A stretch of DNA of 64,000 nucleotides from Paracyclopina nana (lineage: Eukaryota > Arthropoda > Copepoda > Cyclopoida > Cyclopettidae), in assembly GCA_019096065.1 (NCBI GenBank), contig JAGUCH010000006.1:6468001-6532000 (forward strand). The letters are read 5' to 3'. Under the pieces are notes generated by a model. It was not told where the DNA came from, searched no databases, and worked only from the letters and a program-made list of their open reading frames with translations. Made by a program: the position numbers and the translations under genes. Shown piece by piece: positions 11,250 to 24,196 of this stretch; within the stretch, counting starts at the first letter, position 1; every line of letters begins with the position of its first letter.

Positions 11250-11592
11250 AGAGTCTGAGCATATCAGCGCTATTGGGGTTATTTGTGATTAATTTAGAGG
11301 TGGGTGAGCCGATTGACCTGAAATTTGGCACATGCACTCATCTCTCGATTGCGCACAATGTTTATTAGCGGCATTTTTTGATTTTCCGTCAAATGACAGA
11401 CTTCAATTTTTCTCCGCTCCCAGACGACCAAATGAGCTGAATTTTTGTGTGTGGCTCTCATTTGACCATGGCTACAACTTTTATTAATAACTTTTTTCCG
11501 AATTCGGACTCCCTGGGGTACTTGTTTATGAACGCTATTGGTTTTTCAGCCGTAACTCTGTTATCCGTGGTCAGAATGCGCTCAATTTTGGG
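11250..11592 (+). repeat. Left terminal inverted repeat of the DNA transposon
   Basis: It is the reverse complement of 25,388-25,724 with only scattered differences. Identity breaks after CTCAATTTTGGG. Confidence 0.93.
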
Positions 11593-11775
11593 ATGCAGCC
11601 TTTATTTTACAAGGGCTATAACTTTTATTAATGACTTTATCTCGTATGAGAACTTTCAAGGGTACTTGTTTATGAATGCTTTTTGTTTTACAGTAGTACC
11701 TTCATTATTTGAGGTCAAAATGTGCTCAATTTTTAGTTGCAGACCTATCTTTACTAGGCCTGTAACTTTTACTTA
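11460..11775 (+). repeat. Subterminal tandem repeats next to the left TIR
   Basis: Imperfect units of about 145 bp recur with TAACTTTTATTAATGACTT-like starts near 11,470, 11,616 and 11,760, and internal GGGTACTTGTTTATGAA…GTNAGAATG.GCTCAATTTT blocks. Only the first unit is also present at the right end. Arrayed subterminal repeats often bind the transposase. Confidence 0.7.
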
Positions 11776-11943
11776 TACAACTATCCTTTACTGGAACTTT
11801 TTTTGGTTAACGGTCTGCGATTCATTGTTGTGCAATAGTATGTATACAGGCTTCTGAAGTATGTAGTGCTTAATCTATTGTTTTATTTTAACCTTCTTGA
11901 CACAGTCATCAATTTATCTCTAAGAAAGATTTCCTGAAGGATC

Positions 11944-14900
11944 TTATTCTATTTTGGTATAGATGAACACTTGAGCCTTTCCAATGTCCTTTGTTGGCTT
12001 GGGTGGTAAAGCATCATTGACCTCTAGGTAGTGCCTACCACTGTGGATGATAGAAAAATAGTGACCACTGTCAACACTGCCAGTGTGAACTATAGCAGCA
12101 CTGAGCTTGTATGTTGCAAATGATCCACCTCTGATGGCAACAGTGACATTTCCTCCTATCTGGACCAGCCCTTCATTTTTTTGAGTGGTTTGGCTCTCCT
12201 CATTCCATGTTGATCTTTCAATTGAGATGACAATGAGAGGTGTGGCAGCTTCAAAAAATGTGTACCTTTTCTTCTCAAAAGATTGTTGACAGACATCACA
12301 ATCTTGATTTTCTCCTCTTTCTAAATAACTCTCAATTTCATCTTGAAGGCTGATTTCAGGAAATGGAAGAGTGAAGAAGGGTCTTGTTATTGGATCATTT
12401 GGGTTTGACACAGAACCTGGAGAGCAGCCACATGCCCCTCTACTATCCACCTCATAAGTCTTTGGCTGACCAAATTCTGCATTTGAGCACCCTGGGCTTG
12501 TGACTGAAGGGGCCATTGCAGCAAAAAAATCTTCTGCACTTTTGTAGCTATTTAGGTAAGACTGATCTAAGTTTGTGGCTGTTACAAAAGCAGCAAGGGC
12601 AGCACTCCCATTTAGAATGTAGCTTTGCTTCAAGGAGGACCATGACCTTAAAGCCCTGTTGAAACCATGGCTTGGCTCTGGCAAAGTTTCATTTGAGTCT
12701 TCCATCAGGATTCCACTTACTCTGATTGCCCAAAGGAAAGCTGTCAGAGAAGAATTGAACCAACATGTCCTTCCATTTGGGTTAGTCAGTTGAACCATGT
12801 TGAGCTTGGCATATGGGCCACCTTTAATGCAATAGTATAAAATAATTGAATCCAAGAACCTGGGATTCTAGAACTTACTTGACACAGGTTTGTAGCCATA
12901 AGTTGAGTTGACCAAGTTTTCACAGTGACTAGACAAATTAATTGAGTCATCCAATAGAAAAGACCTCCTAGTGGACCTTCTAGAGGAGGTTGATTGATTT
13001 ATTGACTTGTTGGCAAGCACATTTGCCATTGAGGTGGATGGCCAATCTAGAGAGTTGTTTGCACTCTTGCTTCTCCTTTGGCTAGATTGCTGATCAAGAG
13101 AGCTGCTTGCTGACACACTTTCTATTGGGGTTGATTGGTCTTCACAGTCCATAGCACTCTCTTGCTCCTGATTGGCAGTGCAGTCATCAGGATCAGCATC
13201 AGAGAGGTTACCAGGAGGGCCTTGGCTGTCATCACTGTCATCATTGTCATTTGGAGCTTGGTCAGAGCCTTTGAAACCATCCCCACACTGTTTTGGGAAA
13301 GCCTTGAATTGGAAATATAATTCAAAAATAAACCAGACACATCAAACAGTGGCTTTACCTTGGCAAAAGCATATGTTGGCTGGAGATTGGCAGGATTTCT
13401 TGTGTCAGTTAGTGCCATTCTGACAACTTTGTTTGGCTTATACCAATCAGTGCAAGTGGTTAGAATAGTCCCTGCCAATACATGACCACCTGTGCAAAGA
13501 GGTCTAGAGCAGACATCAGGCACTTCACTTTTAGAGCTGCACCTCCAGCCATACAAGAACTTCAGCTCATGCTCCAAATTGAGCAGATTGTTGGGCTCAT
13601 TTGCAAAGCACAACATAGTGTGCTTATCAAATTTCCTGAACCAGGTAACCATGATTTAAAAAGGTGTATTCATTAATTAATCATTCAAATAAACCTTGAG
13701 CTCATGCTTCGATTAGCAGATGGAAAAGTGAAGTAGACACATAGGATGCCCTCTTTTGGCCAAAGACCCATAATGTCTTCTTCCCACTCGTCAGGAGCAA
13801 CAGGCATGTGGCGCACATGTAGAAGCAAGTCCTGAGGAAGCTCCTCTAGAGCATCTAGGAACTTGTTGAAATCTTCAAAAGACTCCTCAATTGACTTCAA
13901 CTCCAGCCTTCTTGCCAATGTCAGATAATATGAGGCCCTTTCCAGACGATATGGCCCCATGGCTATGAAATAACATCAGCATTAATATGAAATATTAAGG
14001 AGACATTCAGTTACCTAGCTGCATTAAAGCATCTTTGTGTTCTTCTGGAAGCTTTGGGATCTTAATGGGAAAAGTGTCACGAAAGTCATCCAACTCTTTC
14101 AAAGGAAAGACTGTCCAATCTGAGTCATTTTTGTCTGGGCACTTGTCAATATCAAATGGAAATTCCAGACCAATGTCAAATCCATTGATCAAGTTGATTC
14201 TCAGAGTTACCAAATTGATCATCTCAGCTTGCTCAGCTTGGTTCAGGTACTTGATCTTAAACTTTGGGTGTCCACTGTTGTAGCTGGCCACACAACAACC
14301 ATAAAGGATTTGAATTTTGCTAATGGTACCAAATTCAGAGCTCAAGCTGAAAGCAGAAAAGTGACAACCTCATTTATTTTACAATTTAATATGCTTGCTT
14401 ACCCAAATTTCTTGACAAAAGTCTTTCCAATGATGCTCATGTATTGGTGGCAGATTTGGTGGGAAAGCAGCTTGTCCAGTTTGAGCCCTAGGTGACATTG
14501 CTCAACTCCATGTCTCATCATACCAACAAAGCCTTTATGGTTCTTGATAAGGATGTTGGCTCCAAGGACATCTTCGATCGGTTGGTACATGAACTTCCTC
14601 GATGACTCTATGAATTAGTATGATAGGGATTCAATACCAAAGGTGACTGATGTCAATCTTAATGTTTCATATGCTCACCATCAAACTGAATAACTTCCTC
14701 TGCATCTCCAACAACTGGGGAAATGAAAACAGAGCCCACAGACTCACAGAATTCCTTGATGTTCACTAAATATGTTGCCTCAATGAAAGGTAACAAAAAT
14801 ATTGCTTATATAAAGCATTTCACCTATATTGTCAGTGACATTCTTTGGATAGTAATTGTAGCCACGATCTGCCACGATCACACAGAAGAATTTGGAAGTT

Positions 14901-17900
14901 CCTCTTATCAGGGTTGCCACTCCACTGTGTAATTGACCTCCAGACTCAGCTCTAGTCACATCATCCTTGATGTAGAATCCTGTAAGAATGGAGTCCCCAT
15001 GGGCTGGACTTATGGAGGCAGCAGCAGTTGTGAAAAGAACCACTGTCCCATCAGGTGTGGAGACATTACTAAAGGTAACATAGTGTCCTAAAAAAGAGAG
15101 CACTCTTTTATAAATAAATAGTTCAGGTTAGCTAAGGTCTTAATGAAATGAGATCAAAGTTTATGTTCTATGCATAGATCTTACCAGATTTTTTGTTATA
15201 ATGGGTAGACTTTTGGAACTCTTGGTCATTGCTCTTTTGCACATCAATCTTGGTTGAGTCAAAAGCAAAAATGACAGCAGATCGACCAAGTCCCAAGGGA
15301 TCAGCAAAGCGAGAAGCAAGCCCCAAAAAGAAGGGATCTGAAATATGCATAACATGTGATTTCTTTGACAACTTTGAAGCTGAAAGAAGTCTCACCTAGT
15401 GATGACAAGACTGACTCAAAGAAGTTGTTGATTCTTTCCTCTGACAAGTTCTCCTCAGTCCACATTCTTGGAATAGAATTGGACAAATCATAGTGGTAAA
15501 TGGCCACATACCTAATTCAATATTCATTTAAAGTATCATCAAATGTACTTGAGCATGTAACCCACCAAACTGCATCTGCTACACATCTTTGTGAAGTCAT
15601 GAACAAGATGCTCAACAATCTAGTGCCAACATTGTGTCTCAGTTTCATCCTTTAAAAGAAAATTCAACTCATATTTTCATACTTATTCAGCTACTTCCAA
15701 ATACCTGTAGAGAAGAACAAGTGATGGCAGGCTGAGCTCTCCAGGCCTCTTGCCCATTCCATGATTTTGAAGATCATCACATAGAGTCCAGAAATATTTT
15801 GGCCTATAGCCACAGAGAAGAAAAAGCCACTCCTCTGTTAGCTTCCAGGGTTGCAGGAACAGGTTTTCGGTGCAGATAACTGATTTAGGATACCTATGGG
15901 CCAAAGAAAAATTATCAACTATTTCTAACATTGGGACATCAGCTCATATTTCACCTATGAGGCTCAAAGGGGTAGCCTTTGCTCTTGGCATACTTGCTTA
16001 GCTCCTTCAGGGAGTTGTCAGAAACCATGGTCTGCTCTACAAAACTGATGCTCTTTTGTGGAGGATTGACAAGGGACACTTCAACAGTTTTGTCATCAAC
16101 TTGAATGACAATCAAGTCTTTGCCCTTAGGAATCAGAACTTCATTGCTGAGGTTGTGCAGTACTTCATCAGCTTCATTTAAGATCTTTATGGAGGAATCA
16201 ATAAAAATCTTGTTGGGCAAGCCACAGGTCACTTTTTCAGTTAGAATGTCCTTCAACAGTTTGGTGCCTTGGGTGCAGCCAAATTCATCATAGCCAACCT
16301 TCCTCAAGCCAAGTGGCGCAGATATTGCTGGGTACAATCCAGCAATTGCCATTTTTTCTTGGAAGCAAATTTCATATTGCTTAAAAAAGCTCTGAGCCTG
16401 AATTAGCTTTCCAAGATGACTACTAGCACTTTTCAAGTGGTATTTTGTGGGCTCAACTTGACCAATTGCAGCTTTTGTACAGGGATGTTTGACCAACTTT
16501 TCTTTTTGGGCAAACTTCTTACCACAAACTGGACACTCCAAGCTGGATTTTTCATGCTTGGCATGCCTAACATGCCTTGCAAAATTGTGAATGAGCTTAG
16601 GGTTCAAGTCTTGAACACATTCTCCACGTGGACAAAGGTGACAATATCCTACAATCCTGGTTGGCTCTGGAATCTGAAATAAAAAGTATTTTTGAAAAAG
16701 CTAATCTTTATAGATTCTATTGTGGGATATTTTTGCAGCCTTGCGCAAATTGATTTTTTTAGTTCTGCATAGTAACTAGCTGAACTTATTTTTTCTTCAA
16801 AAATATTAAAAATCTCTATATTGCCGTGCATTTGCTACTATAGGCTGCAATGCAACTGATGTTATTGTTTTTTACTAAATGAGTGACGTCACACAGTGCG
16901 AGTGCTACGTAAACACAAGCCAATTTATACCTACAATTACATTTACAATAAATTGGACACATATTTTGAACCTACGAGTTGAGAAGAATGTGTAAAACCA
17001 AAGAAAGGCCTTGCCTTGGCAAGAAACCAATTAAAAATAGATGCTTTTCCAATTTTTCATTTTTGCTTGGAACAAAGACTGCTTGCCTTTAATTAACTTA
17101 ATATCCATAAGAAGCTCATCATGCCAATAAATTCGGGGCTGGCAAAGTTGTGGCTAGCAATGTGCATGAGTGAGGCATTGCTTTTTTGACTATAGGCCAA
17201 CCCGATTTTTTTGCTCAGCTCTAGAGGGGTCCCATGGGATCGCCAAAACACCCACTGGGTGTTAACTTACAGAGTTATCAACGGTTTTCCCTTATCCCTT
17301 GAAAAAGCAACAGCCAAATTCTGCCGTCAAAATACATCGAAAAATCGTTGGGTCTAGAGATGAATCGGGCTCAGACCCGAGCCCGAAAGCTCGATGCCAA
17401 TTTATGGCCCAAGCAAAATAAGACCCCAGCCTGAGCCCGACTCGGGCCGATTTTCAGAAAGCCCGAAAAAGCCCGAAGTCATTATCATAAAGCCAGAAGT
17501 GGCCCGAATGACATTTTTTTTAAATTCTAAAACTTGTTCAAGATCAGAAAAACAATTGCTCCAGATAATGAGCTTTAATGTTGAGTTTGATTGTTAAGTA
17601 TCCCTTCATTTGCATAACCTTCAGTAATTGAGGTGACTTTCTTAACAAAAAAGTGACAGTGGCTCGTAAACATCAGGGATCACTGCTCAGGACAAGTACT
17701 TGGCCAAGAAAAGCCGGCTGTTGTCGTATTGCAGGCTGGCAATCACGAGCTCTGGGTGACCAGGGCCGGCCTGGGGACGGTGTCGCGTGGTACTTCGTGG
17801 ACGACGATGACGAGAGGCCGGTGGAGGTCGATTGATATGATGTGTGAATCACTAATAAAAGTAGAACTCAAAATGCTTTCACTAAGAAATCTAAATAACA

Positions 17901-19146
17901 ACTGGCATCAGTTTTGTTATGATTTTTACAGTTTTGTTTACAATCGGAACTTTAAGTGTGGTAAAACGCAACCTCCATGTCTTCTTTCTACACCGGCCGG
18001 CCTCGAAAAACGTCAGGGATCACTCCTCAGGACAAGTACTTTGCCAAAACAAACTCGACGACCTTGGAAATATCAAAAATCACTGGTAAGGACAAGTATT
18101 TGTCCAAGACAAGCTGGACAGCCTAGGAAACGCCAGGGATCATGGCTTTTGACAAGTACTGGACCAAGACAAGCTAGACGGCCTTGGAAACGTGAAAGAT
18201 CACGGCCTATGACAAGTACTCGACCAAGACAAGCTGGACAGCCTCGTAAACGCTAGGGATCACTGCTCAGGACAAGTACTTGGCAAAGACAAGCTAGACG
18301 GCCTCGGAAACATCAAGGATCACTGCTGAGTACAAGCAATTGGCCAAGAAAACCTGTCCAGCCTTGAAAAACGTCAGGGATCACTGCTCAGGAAAAATAC
18401 TTGGCCAAGACAAGCTAGATGGCCTCTGAAACGTGAGGGATCACAGCCTATGACAAGTACTGGACCAAGAAAAGCTAGACGGCCTCTGAAACGTGAGGGA
18501 TCACAGCCTATGACAAGTACTGGACCAAGAAAAGCTAGACGGCCTCTGAAACATGAGGGATCACGGCCTATGACAAGTACTGGACCAAGACAAGCTAGAC
18601 GGTCTCGGAAACATGAAAGATCACGGCCTATGACAAGTACTGGACCAAGACAAGCTAGACAGCCTCGAAAAACGTCAGGGATCACCTCTCAGGACAAATA
18701 CTTGGCCAAGAAAAGCGCGACGGCCTGGGGAACGTCAGGGATATAAGCTAAACACAAGTACCTGACCACAAAAAGCCAGGCGGCCTTGGAAAAAAACGGG
18801 GATCAGTGCTTAGGACAAGTACTTAGGCTACTTATTTTGACTCAAGAAAGGGCTTTTGAAACAAAAAGTATCTCACCTTTACAGATGGATCAAGGAAGTC
18901 TCTTTCGTCACTTTTGTCCCTTTTCACAACAATAAAGTCCAAAACCTTTCCTTGATTCTTGAATGTGGCTTCACTAAGTTCGTCATATGGGACATCTCTT
19001 GGATCCTTGTTTCCATATTTGACAAGGATATCACCATTGCACACTATGGGCACCTCTGATTGGCTAATGATAAATGTGCCTCGATGCAGTGATAGAATAA
19101 AATGATTTTTTTGGACATAGAAAAAAACTTGAACTATCTCTGTCAT
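11944..19146 (-). CDS. Zinc-finger / DDE transposase / ubiquitin-specific protease fusion, 14 exons
   Basis: Exons (minus strand): 19146-18877, 16673-15955, 15893-15705, 15649-15566, 15511-15396, 15337-15185, 15087-14824, 14765-14679, 14607-14403, 14346-14015, 13962-13695, 13635-13359, 13302-12879, 12821-11944. All junctions keep frame and sum to 4,266 bp (1,421 residues). Residues about 91-150 hold Cys/His zinc-finger motifs (CHLCPRGEC; CPVCGKKF…H). A DDE core follows: Asp in FAFDSTKI (about 487), HGD (about 541), Asp in VADRGY (about 584) and Glu in RHGVEQCHLGLK (about 662). An acidic Ser-rich linker leads to a USP domain from about 1,130 with Cys box GRTCWFNSS, a CDVC motif and His box HTGSVDSGHYFS, so it looks catalytically complete. 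Intron 1 (2.2 kb) contains a minisatellite. The superfamily is uncertain; the spacing resembles the DDE_Tnp_4/PIF-ISL2EU type. The role of the USP is inferred (deubiquitination to protect or regulate the transposase). Confidence 0.8.
16674..18876 (-). other. Large first intron of the transposase gene
   Basis: It has a GT donor at 18,876 and an AG acceptor after a T-rich tract at 16,674. Its low-coordinate part is AT-rich and featureless; its upper part is the 60-bp minisatellite. All other introns of this gene are 40-75 bp, so this one has probably grown by insertion. Confidence 0.6.
17990..18835. repeat. 60-bp minisatellite, about 14 units
   Basis: Units recur every 60 bp, marked by GACAAGTACTNGGCCAAGA and GATCAC, with GCTAGACGGCCTCGGAAACG between them. 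The four units between 18,400 and 18,660 are nearly identical. A single detached unit lies at about 17,660-17,720, and an inverted fragment lies at about 22,456-22,510. The period is a multiple of three, which creates long spurious frames on both strands. Confidence 0.9.
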
Positions 19147-19914
19147 TGTGAAACTGACTGCTTTCTATATGCATTAGGGCTGGCTTCAACGATCAAATTG
19201 CAGCCACTATATGACTCATACATTCTCAGAGTGTTAAAATGTCCATTTAATAATTGTCATACTGTTTAAATATTACCAGGATATTCATTCCAGCACCCAA
19301 TGAGAAAAAGCTTAATTTGGTGGAAAAAATGTTAGCCAATAAGAATGCAACCTTCTCTTTAGGCTCCTCCTTTTACTACCTTGTTTAAAATTAGTAGGTA
19401 TGCATATCATTGGCTTACTCTTGTGACCCACATGAAATAAAGAAGGAAATGCAGTACAGCAATCATTCTAAGTTGGTCATTAAATGAGAATTCACACGAT
19501 TTGGCATATTTTTGTTCTCGTGAAAATGGCTTATTGACCCACTGTGGTGTGGTGCAGTAAAAGGGAAATCACATCAATTCTATTATGATGAATCAAAAAT
19601 CAGCCTTTACTCAAAAACTTTTCATAAGCTGGCCAAATAAAAGAAGCAATTTAAGAATATCCAAATTCATGATTTTGGAAAAGCTTTCTTTGAACAATTT
19701 GAATAAAATCTCTCCACTTACTGTGGCTAAAAAACAGCATTCCTTTCTGTGCAGCTTTAACATAAGACCTAATACAGTTTGGAAGTATTTTCCTCCATGT
19801 GCAATTTGAAGAAAAAATACAGAAATTCCTAGTGTGAAAAATGTAAAAAATGCTTATGCTGCACTTTGATTCACACTCCCAGATCAGATTTGTCAATACA
19901 AAGTCACAACAACA

Positions 19915-21295
19915 ATGGCTTTGCTTTTGAGACTCATCATTTTGACTTCCTGCTCAGCTGCAGTTTCACAGGTAAGATTTATCAAATACAAATTGAAAAA
20001 GAGGCTGAAACTGCAATTTTTAAGCAGAATTTGGAGGATCAATTCTTCATTGTGCATCGATTTTTGCATACCAAAAATGTGACAAAAGTTGGCTCAGACT
20101 TGTCTGGAGATCTCCGTTCAAGGATTCAAGCATTGGAAACCCTACCTGAGCTTGGACTTCCTACAGAAAAGGTTATACTGATATATTTTATTGGGAGCTA
20201 TTTTCTAGTTTTTTTTGCAGAGCTTGAGGTACAACTCCTTGGTTGATTTCCAAAGAGCAGTTGGAAACACAGATGGCTATGTGCATTCAATGGCTTATGA
20301 CACTCTGCTGTCTGTTGAAAGAATCCACAATGCATCAATGCATAAGTGGCTTTCCAATCTTGAAAAATCCAATGACTTTTTTTCATGGCCAAGTGGATTT
20401 GCCCAAGACCAAGGACAAGCTAGAGCCTTCAATGCCACTAATAGGCAAAGGTGAAATGAAAAAATTAGGTTTTAGAGGTAATACTTTCATTTTTTAAATT
20501 GCAGAACATACGTCCACAAAATTGAGGATTTTTCGTGGAGGGGATTTGCTGCCAATCTTGCCACAATTGTAGTTGTCCCATCTTCATACAAGGCCAAAAA
20601 AATGAAGAAGCAATTGCAACAACTGGATAGGCAGTCAAGTAAACCTTAGCAAAATTGAGTACTTTTGATATTATCTCAAGAAAACTTACTTTTAGGCTAC
20701 ACTTTTGCTGCATCAGTCATTAATTCTCAAGTAATGATGGTGATGGCAAAAGCTGTTGAGGTGGATCATTCACTGCAAGCTTTTGCTGATGGAATTCTTG
20801 ACAGCAAAAATGATCACTTGAATCAGGACATCATGCCTACGGACGAGTTGGCTGCAATAATTGCAAAAATCGACCAATACCTGGAGAAGAAGGATATGGA
20901 ATGTTCCACCTCTGTCAATGATGGATACAAAGGGTACTTCTTAGATTCAGCTATGCTAGTTAAATATTATTAAGGTCTCTATTAGAGCTATCAAAGTTAA
21001 AAAGTCTTGGGCAGTGCTTGATGAGATCCTTGACATCAGCATTATGCTACCTGTGAGGAACAAGACTTCATCGAAGGAGACCACAGCTTCTAAGGTTCCA
21101 GAAGCTCAGCCTAGTGGCAACATGGATCTCATGGAAGTTGTCCTCTTTGCCTCCATTGGTGGAATTCAAATCATGTTCACCATTTTCCTTTTTGTTGCTT
21201 TAAGAAAGATTCATAACCTCAGTGCCAGTTTCAAGAAGAACTCATTTAACTTGAAGCTAGAGCTTGCCAACCTTCAAAATCAGGATCATGTTTAA
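19915..21295 (+). CDS. Secreted/type I membrane protein of the transposon, 6 exons
   Basis: Exons 19915-19971, 20028-20171, 20221-20450, 20505-20638, 20696-20933 and 20986-21295 have GT..AG borders and total 912 bp (303 residues). The first exon is a complete signal peptide (MALLLRLIILTSCSAAV). The ectodomain has an N-glycosylation-type NATN site, then helical segments with leucine/isoleucine heptads. Near the C-terminus is one membrane span (VVLFASIGGIQIMFTIFLFV) and a basic tail. The topology and the helix-rich stalk resemble envelope fusion proteins of errantiviruses, but I see no furin site or fusion peptide, so that link is speculative. It is divergent from the transposase gene, about 770 bp away, inside the same inverted repeats. 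Confidence 0.7.
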
Positions 21296-24196
21296 GTGCT
21301 CTTCAAAGCAAAAGCTGAAGTATTTTGTATGAGAAACTTTTATTAAAACAGGAAAAAAGTGAACAAAATTGATTGGAAATTTCAAACATGAAATCACTGA
21401 GACAATGATCTTATTTTTTGTTATAATCTTTTTCTTGAGGAATAAATGACTGATTGGGGGAAAATTTGCCATCACAAATATATGCTCCGTTTGCCATGAA
21501 AAGCCATAAGGAAATTTGGCTCCATTGAGGAAAAATTCGTTGGTATTTTCCCTTGGGATAAATAGGCTTTAATACAATCTACTGGGGATTTTGGGGGGAA
21601 ATTAGCCACCACAAAACTTCGCCATCAAGAAAATCCGCTCCATATGGGTTAACTTTATCTTCATGCTGCTTTGGGAGAAAATTGCCTCTCACATGATTCA
21701 CTCTTATGCCAAACACGACACACGACTAGAAGACGCCCTCCGAAGCTCTGGGAAGAGTTTTCTTTTCTGGATAAGCCGCTGAGGCCCTGGAATTGCCTCG
21801 CACGACGAACGAACGGGTTTTGGCTTGGCGAAGAGCCTCGCAGTTCTCGCGAGGTCCACGAGTGTTCGGCGGGACGTTGAAAATTCTAGGGAGGTCCAAA
21901 AATGTGTCCAAAATATCAGCTCCAAATTTGCTGTCACGAAAATCCCAGTCACAAAATCCACATCTCAAAATCCGCTCTATTGGTGAAAATCCGCTCCTTT
22001 GATGACAATATTCACCATTGCAAAAGTCCTGTTCGAGTCACGAGAACCCACTGCAAAATGTTATTGTTTTGAAAAAAACAATTGTTGTTGTTTTTTTAGT
22101 GGCGGGAAAATTCAAACTGTTATGACTAATCACACTTTCATTTGACGGAAAATTCAAGATGTTATGATCCTTCCATTTGACGGAAAATTCAAAATGTTAG
22201 GATACTTCAATTTAACGGAAAATTCAAACATAAAATTAAAAGAAACTAGGTGACCGTTTTCCAAAAAAGAAGACAAGAAATAAGATGGCCACTTTCATCT
22301 GCTATGTAAGCTCAAAAATTAAACATTATTTAATGAACAGATAGTTGAATTGGTGCAACCAGATAGTTGCTGCTATGCTCAGATGATAAATAGTAGCTCA
22401 GTTCTCAAATTATACTCGACCTTTAAGGGATTATTGCAAGGCTTAACTTTCGCTGATGGTGGTCTAGCTTGTCTTGGTCAAGTACTTATCTTAAGAAGTA
22501 ATCCCAGACATTTTAGAGTCTGCCATGCTTTTCATGATCTCGTTTCAAGTCTGCCATGCTTGACTTGACCTTAGCAATCATTCCTGACAAAACTCATCAA
22601 AAGTCTTTGAAGTGCGATCGACCCCTAGGCTGATAGTCTTTTTCAGTCATTATCATACTCCACTAAAAATGACTTTTTCAGTCATTCAACAATTACTACA
22701 AAGGAGTAGTTGACACTCCTTATTTGTGCGGTGCTGTCTGCAACGGATCTTCAACCTTGTGGGCCGGAGCTATTGAAGATGAAGGAAGCCGTATGCTTGT
22801 GCCTGGAATGCTTGTGTGCTCAGGAAAATTGTAAGTTTTTTGAAATTCTCAAGCAAACACTTTGTTGCAATGGGCAACTGAAATTCCTTGCTAGCTGAAA
22901 TGGCCACGGCCGGTGCACCTAGTACCTAAATATCAGAACTCATTTCACATTCCCCATACTTGAGACATCCGGATTGGAGAGCTAAGGCCCCTAACTGAAA
23001 GTGAGGCAAATAATAAAGCAAGAAGAAACATCAGCCACCTCCTTAGAGATCTCTGAGCCTTTGTAATGGCAGCCAAGACAAATGAGACTTTGAATGAATG
23101 TTTCATGGGCTTTAATCAAGGCCAGTGCTGATTAGCTTTGACGATCTGCAAATGCAGTAGGCTGAAAGGATCAAAGTATTTTTTCTTCTTTGTTTTCTTC
23201 ACTTTCATGGCTGTTTAGGCCTTTGCCAAGCCCACCTGACCTTTCCAATGGCAGCCAAGACCAATGAGACTTTGAATGAATGTTTCATGGGCTTTAATCA
23301 AGGCCAGAGCAGATTAGCTCTGAGGCTGTGTAATTGCAGCAGACAATTGGAGTCCAAATGTTTTGCTGAAAGTCTACAAGTCTATAAATAGACTTTCAGT
23401 TAGAAATGTTTTTAAAAAGTAACTTTAAAGAAATAGAATGTAATCAATAATGCATTTTGAGCTCTTAGCTTAAATGCCTGGCTACACTGGAACACAGGTG
23501 ATCTCACCAAACACGGACAGACGATCACACTGAACATGGGCCATCTAGCCGGTAGCTTTGCCCAGTATATTTGACATGGCTACACTACATAGGCAATCAC
23601 TAATGCACAGTGGGTCAAAAAGCCAACTTCACGCGCATAAGAAAATCCGCCAAATCGCCCGAATTCTCATTTAATCACCAATTTACAACTTCTAATTGGG
23701 TTGACTTCTAGGCAATGAAAAGAGCCAAAAATGGTTGGAATTGACAGATACATATTCAAATTTGACTTCAAAATCAAACTTTGCTTGAAAAAGTGATTAG
23801 CAAGAAAAATGGTAGAATAGCCCTTTTTTGCCCCTTTTTTGGGCATCCATAACTTTTGATTGGAATCGAATTGAATCGTTCCTTTATGACTGAGAGGTCA
23901 ATCAGACCCCATTTAATGATTATTCATCAAAATTGGCTGCGGAAATTTGCGGACTTGGGAGCACAGAATGGTAGTTTTTAGCTTACGGCCCCATAAAAAT
24001 TGACTCCTACTATTTCGCGAGTTTTTTTCCCGTGCACGTCCAGAAGGCTTTTTGAGCCACTGTGTAATGGGCTATTTTTTGGTGTTTGGTGCACTAATTC
24101 TAAAAACCTCATTAGTATAACATAATCTACGGATAAAATGGTGCCCTTTCAAGCTATAAATCCATATGCAAATCAGACAAATTTCCAAGCCTTTCA
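21296..24196. other. Non-coding interior of the transposon with several small repeats
   Basis: No coherent frame is visible. It contains AAATTCAAAATGTTATGAT-type short repeats (about 22,110-22,230), an inverted minisatellite fragment (about 22,456-22,510) and a roughly 190-bp spaced duplication (23,056/23,245). It may be a large intron or spacer. Confidence 0.45.
23050..23345 (+). repeat. Direct duplication of a ~100-bp segment
   Basis: The block AATGGCAGCCAAGACNAATG…ATCAAGGCCAG occurs at about 23,064-23,130 and again at about 23,248-23,315, with few differences. Confidence 0.8.

Noticed and set aside
17653-18746. Repetitive protein-coding frames on both strands
   Set aside because: They follow the 60-bp minisatellite period, a multiple of three, exist on both strands and have no start context or splice logic.
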